NCBI GenBank assembly: GCA_905371275.1
Contig: CAJPLH010000092.1
Location: 1 to 7,499, forward strand
Direction of reading: 5' to 3'
From: Prevotellaceae bacterium
GTDB taxonomy: Bacteria > Bacteroidota > Bacteroidia > Bacteroidales > Bacteroidaceae
Length of the DNA stretch: 7,499 nucleotides
Position 1 is the first letter of the stretch, and every line of letters begins with the position of its first letter. This document shows, piece after piece, positions 1 through 5,436 of this stretch. Below the pieces are notes generated by a model, which saw only the letters and a list, made by a program, of their open reading frames with translations, was not told where the DNA came from and made no database searches. A program made the position numbers and the translations under genes.

Positions 1-2
1 CT

Positions 3-116
3 AGACAAATAAGGAACCCCACAATGACATCTCAGCCAATACATCTATTAAGGCAGGAGAATCTCTACAAGGGGCACTATCAGCTGCTGGATGAAGGCAA
101 TGCACAGCTGTTTTAA
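3..116 (+). CDS. Possible 3' end of a convergent gene, unknown product (partial)
   Basis: A plus-strand frame is open from the left edge (first whole codon at 3) to a TAA at 114-116, giving 37 residues that end LLDEGNAQLF. The composition looks protein-like (LRQENLYKGHYQLLDEG), and it would converge on the nucleotidase gene, with a strong hairpin 85 bases downstream. I recognise no family. An internal ATG lies at 24-26, so a 30-residue peptide is also conceivable. An open frame this short at an edge is quite likely by chance, so this is only a candidate. Sequence to the left of the window would settle it. Confidence 0.3.
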   Translation, partial: RQIRNPTMTSQPIHLLRQENLYKGHYQLLDEGNAQLF

Positions 117-192
117 ATCGATTAAACCAATGATTTAGTGGTCGATAATCCGGCTTAATGGTCAAATGTACTCCAAGTAAATAGAACTAATC

Positions 193-235
193 AACAGAAA
201 TTCGGCTTAAGGGGCGTTTCGCTCCTTAAGCCGAA
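193..235 (-). terminator. Strong hairpin, probable terminator of the nucleotidase transcript
   Basis: A 12-bp perfect stem (TTCGGCTTAAGG at 201-212 with CCTTAAGCCGAA at 224-235) continues through a G-T pair (213/223) and three more pairs to a 3-base TTT loop. Read on the minus strand it is followed by TTTCTGTTG, a modest T-rich tail, as expected for an intrinsic terminator. Read on the plus strand it is followed by AAATAATAG, with no T run. However, the inner wobble (G-U on plus, A-C on minus) is better paired on the plus strand. It could therefore serve two converging transcripts. Bases 117-200 to its left show no gene. They hold a second copy of CGGCTTAA (151-158) that matches the left arm of the stem. 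Confidence 0.55.
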
Positions 236-247
236 AAATAATAGAGA

Positions 248-339
248 AATAGCCAAGCGTGAGGACGGGCAACTCCTCATACTGCCCTCTAGAAATCCAG
301 AGGAGGTCGGTGCCCTTTCCGACCCTACGCAAGGCTATT
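248..339. ncRNA. Candidate structured RNA with closing stem, three hairpins and complementary loops
   Basis: The ends pair: AATAGCC (248-254) with GGCTATT (333-339), then a symmetric AA/AA internal loop, then GCGT (257-260) with ACGC (327-330). Inside are three hairpins: GAGGA/TCCTC (261-265/274-278), CCTCT/AGAGG (286-290/299-303) and GGTCGG/CCGACC (305-310/319-324). Each has an 8-base loop. Loop 1 contains GGGCA (267-271), complementary to TGCCC in loop 3 (311-315) and also to TGCCC at 283-287. Either a loop-loop kiss or an H-type pseudoknot is therefore possible. No G-U pairs reveal the strand. On the minus strand the element would lie in the 3' untranslated region of the nucleotidase mRNA, just before the hairpin at 201-235. 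I could not match it to tRNA, tmRNA, SRP RNA or any riboswitch consensus I know. Folding is by eye, and function is unknown. Confidence 0.45.
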
Positions 340-374
340 ATAATGTTTCAATGAACTTGATACTTGGGGTTAAG

Positions 375-2132
375 TTACTGTTTGAAGAGTAATTCAGCAT
401 CACGCGTGGCGGCTTGTTCTACCCAGTTCTCGGGTACGAACTTCCAGTTGTGGAATGGCTGTGGATTGATATTATATTGTCGTTCGATGTCACGACGCAA
501 ATATTCTCTCATTTCTCTATCGCTAGTCCACAAGACTCTACTACGGAGTTTTTCTTGAGGAATACCAGCTCCATTGGTGAGAAGTCCGCCGCCTCCATTT
601 GCGCGATAGGAATTTACGGCAACTCTGTACTTCTTTTGTAAATCGAACTCACTACCATCTGCCATACCGAGGATTGTAATCTTCTCCCCTTTAGGTTTAC
701 GTACATCAACTTCGTAGTTGATCCCAGCAGCAGAATCAAAATTATAGGAAGAATGTTGCAAACGTTGCCAAGGTTCAAGCACTTTTTCAAAATCGGGACG
801 GAAAAGAAGAATATGGTCTGCTGGACTTTGCATCTGATTGGTCCATATGCCATAGCTTTCTTCTAAATACTGTTTGATTTCACGGCCTGACAATTCCATC
901 ACAAGTAGTTGGTTTTCATATTTGTAGAGATTGAATAAATCTGCCATTTTGATTTGTCCCATAGGAATTGCAGCATCAAAGGACAGAGGAGCGGCAAAGC
1001 TTATATCAGCACCTGTGGCAGCGAGTTGAATGCGATGTATGTAATCAACAAAGGCTGAGGAACCAAAGAATGCCGGACGTGTGTCTAAATGATTCTGATT
1101 GTACCCAATAACCTGCGAAGTATATTGTTTCACTGCATCAAAATCCTTCTTGAATTTGTTCAAGAATTCAGCATCAGGTTGCTCCCCTCGAATATCAACC
1201 ACTTGTCCCTTTACTTGTTTCTTTACAACTTTTCCTTTGGCATCAAGTTGTAATGAAAAATCTGCTTGCGCCACTCTCATAGCATCAGCACCAGGATTGA
1301 GGATTAGAACCTTTTGTTGTGTACTGTCATTTTGTATTTCACGATGAGCTACACGGTGGTCGTGGCCACAAAACACAACATCAATATCTGGAACTTGCTC
1401 TGCAATCTGATAAGCACAATGATCTTGCATCGGCAAAGTGTTGTGTTCCTTGCCAACACCACTATGAATGACCACTACTACGACATCTGCCTTTGCAGCT
1501 CTTCGTATTTTGGGCACAATGCGTTTGGCTGTTTCTGTAGCATCCTTGAAATCTAAATCAGACCAAAGGCGCTCAGGAAGCCACTGAGGAATTGTAGGGG
1601 TGATTAGACCGAGAACCGCAATGCGTACGCCATCAACTTCTTCCTGCACATAGGCAGTGAGATAAGGACGTTGTTCCGAACGTTTGTAGACATTTGCTCC
1701 AAGAACAGCAAAGCCACACTCGTCCATCCACTTATCATAGACAGGATGTCCCGTCTCCACATCGTGGTTTCCTAATGAGGCACAGAGATAGCCCATATCG
1801 TTGAGCATCCGTGCACACAAATGTGTACTAGCGGTATCTACGTAATTATAATAATAGGCAGAGGGTTGCCCTTGGAGAATATCTCCATTGTCTACAAGTA
1901 GTACGCGATGATTGCCTTTCTTTTGACGGAGAGTTTTGACGTAAGAAGAAATACGACTTAGACTTCCTTCGCCTGGCTTGTCGTTGATGAAGTCGTAAGG
2001 GAAATAATGACCGTGTACATCAGAAGTTTCTACAATGGAGAACTCTACTTTTTTTGCTATATTTTGAGCGAATGAGTGTGCAGACCATAAAAGTCCCAAA
2101 GACAGTGCCCAAATAAGGTTTCTTTTATTCAT
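375..2132 (-). CDS. Secreted 5'-nucleotidase / 2',3'-cyclic-nucleotide 2'-phosphodiesterase family protein
   Basis: This 585-residue metallophosphoesterase probably hydrolyses nucleotides or 2',3'-cyclic nucleotides in the periplasm, releasing phosphate and nucleoside. A signal peptide spans about 1-23 (hydrophobic core, then AHSFAQ). The catalytic metallophosphoesterase domain covers about 28-300, with the family's metal-binding motifs in order: SDVHGH (37-42), DNGD (81-84), GNHD (121-124), H223 in VIHSG and GHDH (256-259). The 5'-nucleotidase C-terminal domain covers about 335-550 and includes YRANGGGG (509-516), which resembles CpdB/YfkN proteins more than UshA. All expected metal ligands are present and the length is normal. 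The frame stays open for 43 more codons upstream, to 2261. I chose the ATG at 2132 because it starts a proper signal peptide and because the longer version would contain the promoter. Exact substrate is not determined: CpdB-like is my preference, UshA-like is the alternative. Confidence 0.9.
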   Translation of the reverse strand: MNKRNLIWALSLGLLWSAHSFAQNIAKKVEFSIVETSDVHGHYFPYDFINDKPGEGSLSRISSYVKTLRQKKGNHRVLLVDNGDILQGQPSAYYYNYVDTASTHLCARMLNDMGYLCASLGNHDVETGHPVYDKWMDECGFAVLGANVYKRSEQRPYLTAYVQEEVDGVRIAVLGLITPTIPQWLPERLWSDLDFKDATETAKRIVPKIRRAAKADVVVVVIHSGVGKEHNTLPMQDHCAYQIAEQVPDIDVVFCGHDHRVAHREIQNDSTQQKVLILNPGADAMRVAQADFSLQLDAKGKVVKKQVKGQVVDIRGEQPDAEFLNKFKKDFDAVKQYTSQVIGYNQNHLDTRPAFFGSSAFVDYIHRIQLAATGADISFAAPLSFDAAIPMGQIKMADLFNLYKYENQLLVMELSGREIKQYLEESYGIWTNQMQSPADHILLFRPDFEKVLEPWQRLQHSSYNFDSAAGINYEVDVRKPKGEKITILGMADGSEFDLQKKYRVAVNSYRANGGGGLLTNGAGIPQEKLRSRVLWTSDREMREYLRRDIERQYNINPQPFHNWKFVPENWVEQAATRDAELLFKQ

Positions 2133-2164
2133 TGACGAGGTGTTTGTGTCTACGTTATGCGTTG

Positions 2165-2196
2165 CAAAGTTACACATAAACGTCCGACTACCCAAA
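2165..2196 (-). promoter_or_regulatory. Bacteroidales-type promoter of the nucleotidase gene
   Basis: On the minus strand, TTTG (2196-2193) is followed by 20 bases and then TAACTTTG (2172-2165). This fits the Bacteroides consensus of TTTG near -33 and TAnnTTTG near -7. Transcription would start a few bases downstream, giving a leader of about 25 bases before the ATG at 2132. It lies downstream of the phosphate transporter's terminator, so the nucleotidase appears to be its own transcription unit. The match is by eye to a known consensus. Confidence 0.65.
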
Positions 2197-2225
2197 CTGA
2201 GCGAAAGATTTCGAAGACTCAGTTT
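2194..2225. promoter_or_regulatory. Inverted repeat overlapping the -33 element (possible operator)
   Basis: Perfect 8-base arms AAACTGAG (2194-2201) and CTCAGTTT (2218-2225) flank a 16-base spacer that itself contains CGAAA-GA-TTTCG. The left arm shares AAA (2194-2196) with the -33 TTTG of the nucleotidase promoter, so a dimeric regulator bound here could affect polymerase binding. Read on the plus strand the repeat is followed by TTTTAT and looks a little like a terminator, but no plus-strand gene leads into it. The regulatory role is inferred from position only. Confidence 0.35.
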
Positions 2226-2248
2226 TATAGTTCTACGAATGTTACGAC

Positions 2249-2286
2249 AAAAAGAAATCACCTAGGCTTTTGAAACCTAGGTGATT
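2249..2286 (-). terminator. Intrinsic terminator of the phosphate transporter gene
   Basis: On the minus strand, an 11-bp perfect stem AATCACCTAGG/CCTAGGTGATT (2286-2276 with 2266-2256) and a 9-base loop run directly into a T-rich tail, TTTCTTTTT. The structure begins 27 bases after the transporter stop codon, the normal arrangement for Rho-independent termination. It separates transporter and nucleotidase transcription. Confidence 0.85.
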
Positions 2287-2313
2287 AGTAAGTAGTATTT
2301 CTGTTGTAGCTGA

Positions 2314-4554
2314 TTAGTTGCTAAAACGCTTGGCTGCACGAAGCAAGTGTCGAGCATTTGAGATAATCTCTTGCGTTTCTTGAAGTGTACTAAGATAGAG
2401 CAACGCGATATTAAGGCTGCTCTCATCACGCTGTATGCGGTCTTGGAGAGAGTGACGCACCTCTGAAACATCGTTTTTGAGTATGCTACCCTGCACTAAT
2501 ACCTCATCGCTATTGCTAAAGTCGTTATTGGCGATAGAAGTTTGGATGGCCTCCAAGAATTGAGAAGTTCGTTCCATGATTGGGACGTATTCTTTGACAA
2601 ACTCTTCGGGAAGTGGATTGAAGTTGTTGTCCACGTGCTCTAGAATTGGCTCAAGCATACGTTTCAAACCGTACAAAATCTGAGACAAACTGTTGGTGCC
2701 AAGATAGAACCAAGTATTTTTCTCAACAGCTTGCAAGCGATCAATTTTACGCATACCGATAATTTCCTTACGGCGATAGCGTTTCCACATATCACGCTCG
2801 TCTTTGAGCAAGGTTTCAGCCGTGCGAATGGAACGGATGCTGTCGTTCATCAAGCCTTGCGCAATGCCTTCAAAGATTTCTCGTGAAGCTTTGAGCAAAT
2901 GTACTTCTGTGAGTTGGCAATGTTGCAAGAGGAGTTTCCAAGTTTCGCTCTTATCACGCGTGTTAATCATTTGGCGGAACAAAGTATCCACATTTTCTGA
3001 TTGTTGCTGCTTCTTCTTAAAGGCGCGGTTGTTAGCAATCATCGTGAAAATAATGATTCCAATGACACAAACCATAGCAATGAATCCTCCAAAGTGGTTA
3101 AGACTTGCAATGAGGAAAGCCATAATGAATGCAGCACCCGCAGTGATAAACCATCCACCGATAACAGTCATCACGCCAGTGATGCGATAGACAGCGGTTT
3201 CACGTCCCCAAGCTCGGTCTGCCAAAGAAGAACCCATGGCAATCATAAACGCCACATAAGTAGTTGAGAGCGGAAGTTGGAATGATGTGCCGATAATGAT
3301 GAGTAGACCCGAGAAAACAAGGTTTACACTTGCACGCACCAAATCAAAGTCTGCATTGGTTTCTTCAATACCGTCTTTGCTGAAACGTTGATTCACCCAA
3401 TTAGCCACGGGTTCTGGTACCTGTTTCACTACATGGCTACTAAAATTGAGTACATTACGAACGAGTCTTCTAGACATTTTAGAAGATGAGAAAACCTCTT
3501 CACTCTCACTCTGACTAGAGAGGTCAAGCGTACGCTGTACAACTTGTTGTGCCTTTTTAGAAGTCCAAATGGCTACTGTCATAATGACTCCTGCACCAAT
3601 GAGGAACCATTGTACATTGGGCAAAGACGAATCTCTTGACAAGACAGTCATTTTGTGAGCAGCAGCTGCAACGTCGCCAGCATTACTGAAATCAAGGTAA
3701 CTTTCCAAACCTGCAAGAGGAACTCCGATAAAGTTTACCAAGTCGTTACCAGCAAAGGCAAGTGCCAAGGCAAAAGTGCCGAGCAATACAATGATTCTAA
3801 AGATGTTCACGTGCATCAAGTGCAAGATTTGCACCAAAACCGTGGAACCAATGAAAGCGTACAGAAGAAAGAGGAATGAATGTTCGTTTACAAAAAGTGC
3901 AAACGGTGATCCTTGGAAGAAAGAAGCGTTCTTCAAACTAACAGCAAGGATAAAATAAATAATCAAAGTGACAGAGAATCCACCATATAAGGCGATGCTC
4001 CAACGCTGATGCTTTTTATAATTGAAGGTAAAGATGATACGGGTTATCCACATCACAATCAACCCAACAACAAAAGCGATGGCAACGGAAAGGAAAATGC
4101 CCACAATTACCGTAAGAGCCTTGTCGGTATTGATAAGTTGTGAGTAAGCCATTCCATCTTTGACAATATAGGTAAGTGCCAACGCTGTGGAACCTCCTAG
4201 CAGACCGAATACCAATGAAACGGTTGTTGATGTAGGAAGGCCAAGCGTGTTGAAAATGTCAAGCAATATGACGTCAGTTGCACTTACTGCCAGGAACACG
4301 CACATCACATCGGCAAAGGAATAGTGTTGCGGTTGCAAAATCCCATGTCTAGCAACGTCCATCATACCTCCCGAGGTGGAAGCCCCAATGAAGATGCCGA
4401 TAGCAGCAACAGACAAAATGACTTTGAACTTTGCTGCTCTCGCCCCTGCTGCAGGCGCGAGGAAGTTCACGGCATCGTTTGCAACTCCGACACTGAGGTC
4501 GAAGACTGCTAAAATCAAAAGGAAGCCGAGTACTACAAGATACAGAGAATCCAT
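2314..4554 (-). CDS. pit: PiT-family inorganic phosphate transporter with C-terminal PhoU-like helical domain
   Basis: This 746-residue inner-membrane protein probably imports inorganic phosphate by cation symport (H+ or Na+; the ion cannot be told from sequence). The two inverted PiT signature repeats are clear. The first is GVANDAVNFLAPAAGARA (23-40) with GLPTSTT (105-111). The second is AGNDLVNFIGVPLAG (268-282) with LPLSTTYV (428-435). Hydrophobic segments run from residue 1 to about 265, 315-330 and 408-508. A hydrophilic Ser/Glu-rich loop (about 333-405) divides them. Residues 515-746 are soluble, charged and helical, resembling the PhoU/DUF47-like proteins often encoded next to PiT genes, here joined in one chain. 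The start at 4554 places the first membrane segment directly at the N-terminus. The gene has its own probable -7 box upstream and a strong terminator downstream, so it is probably monocistronic. The PiT assignment is secure; the PhoU-like label is inferred from size, position and helical character. Confidence 0.92.
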   Translation of the reverse strand: MDSLYLVVLGFLLILAVFDLSVGVANDAVNFLAPAAGARAAKFKVILSVAAIGIFIGASTSGGMMDVARHGILQPQHYSFADVMCVFLAVSATDVILLDIFNTLGLPTSTTVSLVFGLLGGSTALALTYIVKDGMAYSQLINTDKALTVIVGIFLSVAIAFVVGLIVMWITRIIFTFNYKKHQRWSIALYGGFSVTLIIYFILAVSLKNASFFQGSPFALFVNEHSFLFLLYAFIGSTVLVQILHLMHVNIFRIIVLLGTFALALAFAGNDLVNFIGVPLAGLESYLDFSNAGDVAAAAHKMTVLSRDSSLPNVQWFLIGAGVIMTVAIWTSKKAQQVVQRTLDLSSQSESEEVFSSSKMSRRLVRNVLNFSSHVVKQVPEPVANWVNQRFSKDGIEETNADFDLVRASVNLVFSGLLIIIGTSFQLPLSTTYVAFMIAMGSSLADRAWGRETAVYRITGVMTVIGGWFITAGAAFIMAFLIASLNHFGGFIAMVCVIGIIIFTMIANNRAFKKKQQQSENVDTLFRQMINTRDKSETWKLLLQHCQLTEVHLLKASREIFEGIAQGLMNDSIRSIRTAETLLKDERDMWKRYRRKEIIGMRKIDRLQAVEKNTWFYLGTNSLSQILYGLKRMLEPILEHVDNNFNPLPEEFVKEYVPIMERTSQFLEAIQTSIANNDFSNSDEVLVQGSILKNDVSEVRHSLQDRIQRDESSLNIALLYLSTLQETQEIISNARHLLRAAKRFSN

Positions 4555-4566
4555 GAAAAAAGAACT

Positions 4567-4584
4567 GTTGAATTGAGTTGAATT
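4567..4584. repeat. Tandem 8-base repeat in the transporter leader
   Basis: GTTGAATT occurs at 4567-4574 and again at 4577-4584 (minus strand AATTCAAC twice), a 10-base period close to one DNA helical turn. It lies between the predicted -7 box and the ATG, so it would be in the 5' untranslated region. It could be a regulator site or chance in an AT-rich leader. No Shine-Dalgarno sequence is seen before the ATG, only a pyrimidine run. Confidence 0.3.
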
Positions 4585-4600
4585 AGTTTCATTTCCTTGG

Positions 4601-4608
4601 CAAAGATA
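4601..4608 (-). promoter_or_regulatory. Probable -7 promoter box of the phosphate transporter gene
   Basis: On the minus strand TATCTTTG (4608-4601) matches TAnnTTTG exactly, about 46 bases upstream of the transporter ATG. I see no good TTTG at the expected -33 distance, so the promoter may be weak or activator-dependent. Independent initiation here would uncouple the transporter from the bat genes, although read-through from batE is also possible because no strong terminator lies between them. Confidence 0.5.
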
Positions 4609-4630
4609 CGCGATGTTGAGAAAATACGCG
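4602..4630. promoter_or_regulatory. Direct repeats at the transporter promoter (possible activator or repressor site)
   Basis: The heptamer ATACGCG occurs at 4606-4612 and 4624-4630. The match extends to ten bases with one mismatch (AAGATACGCG and AAAATACGCG), and the copies are offset by 18 bases. One copy overlaps the predicted -7 box and the other lies just upstream. Paired direct repeats in this position suit a regulator binding in tandem, in a promoter that seems to lack a -33 element. The role is inferred; I do not recognise the motif. Confidence 0.35.
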
Positions 4631-4661
4631 GTACTTTTGAGGAAAAAAATGGCTGTTCACT

Positions 4662-5429
4662 TTAATCTTTCTCTTGAACGCGCACCAACAAAGTGGTCTG
4701 AACCCATGTTTCTGTGCCATCGCTGGTTTGCACTCTTGTCCATCCTTTTGCTGCATTTTCTTGCAGATAGACTACACTTCCGCCAGGAAGAACGAGTTCT
4801 TTCTTTGCATTTGTCATGGGAGAAGCATAAGATTGAGCTTCTTCAGCAGTTACAACAGCAAGATGATTGTGATAAAAACGGTAACGTTGTGCCACTGCAA
4901 AAATAGTACACATCACAAATGCTATAGTTAAGAAGAAAGTTGCAAACAAAGCACTTTTCTGCAGAATATGATGCGACGCTGTTCTAAAAAGAGTCCAACC
5001 AACAAAAGCTAGTAAGAGAAAGAGAAAAGAAAATGCAGTCCATCTCTTTACACTCCCTAGGTTGAGCAACAAAGTAAACGGACTTTCCCACGGCTGACTC
5101 TCTAAAGTTGTTGTACTAGGAGCGATTTTCTGTTGCGTAAGTTGCAAATTATATCGTGCATCTTCATTTGCAGGATCGATGCGCAAGCAACGTAAATAAG
5201 CAATCACCGCTTCTGGGTACTGCTTCAGCCGATAATTCGCATTTCCCAAGTTATAATAGTTTTCCGCTGTTGGTGTTTCTTGAACCGCTTTTTTGAAGAA
5301 AACTACAGCATCGACATAGTTTTGCTCTGTATAGCCTTTTTCGCCTTGCGCCGCAACCGACTGTCCCCATGCAACGATGGAAAACAGTGACCAAAGGACG
5401 GTGATGAAAAAGAGGTACTTTGTGCGCAT
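4662..5429 (-). CDS. batE: BatE: TPR and SH3-like aerotolerance protein
   Basis: This 255-residue protein is the last Bat gene here, an inner-membrane protein of the Bacteroides aerotolerance group whose biochemical role is unproven. A signal peptide or membrane anchor spans about 1-23 (ending AWGQS). TPR-type repeats cover about 25-104, with a clear unit at 56-88 (NYYNLGNANYRLKQYPEA). Two membrane segments lie at about 130-148 and 161-180. A bacterial SH3-like domain (about 188-250) contains LPGGSVVYLQE and GWTRVQ. TPR then SH3 is the usual BatE plan. The frame is open upstream to 5537 inside batD. I chose the ATG at 5429 because it begins the signal sequence and lies 7 bases after the batD stop, indicating one transcript and perhaps coupled translation. 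Confidence in the name rests on architecture plus the batC-batD context. Confidence 0.88.
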   Translation of the reverse strand: MRTKYLFFITVLWSLFSIVAWGQSVAAQGEKGYTEQNYVDAVVFFKKAVQETPTAENYYNLGNANYRLKQYPEAVIAYLRCLRIDPANEDARYNLQLTQQKIAPSTTTLESQPWESPFTLLLNLGSVKRWTAFSFLFLLLAFVGWTLFRTASHHILQKSALFATFFLTIAFVMCTIFAVAQRYRFYHNHLAVVTAEEAQSYASPMTNAKKELVLPGGSVVYLQENAAKGWTRVQTSDGTETWVQTTLLVRVQEKD

Positions 5430-5436
5430 AAAACAA

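Noticed and set aside
248..339. tRNA with a 7-bp acceptor stem, or an HDV-like or pistol-like ribozyme
   Set aside because: The stem continues past an AA/AA loop and there is no T-arm, anticodon arm or CCA. GGGCAAC recalls HDV, and a hairpin-loop pseudoknot recalls pistol, but the conserved core bases and pairing order of those ribozymes are missing.
2133..2261. A 43-codon N-terminal extension of the nucleotidase frame
   Set aside because: It would bury the signal peptide in the protein and would cover the promoter and inverted repeat. The ATG at 2132 gives a standard secreted protein.
2804..3190. 128-codon open frame on the plus strand
   Set aside because: Antisense to the phosphate transporter, a shadow of its hydrophobic codons with no family resemblance.
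4641..4680. Terminator after batE
   Set aside because: A run of seven Ts follows the batE stop on the minus strand, but the only preceding stem is about 5 bp (GTTCA/TGAAC) with a 15-base loop and a spacer before the Ts. Too weak to call.
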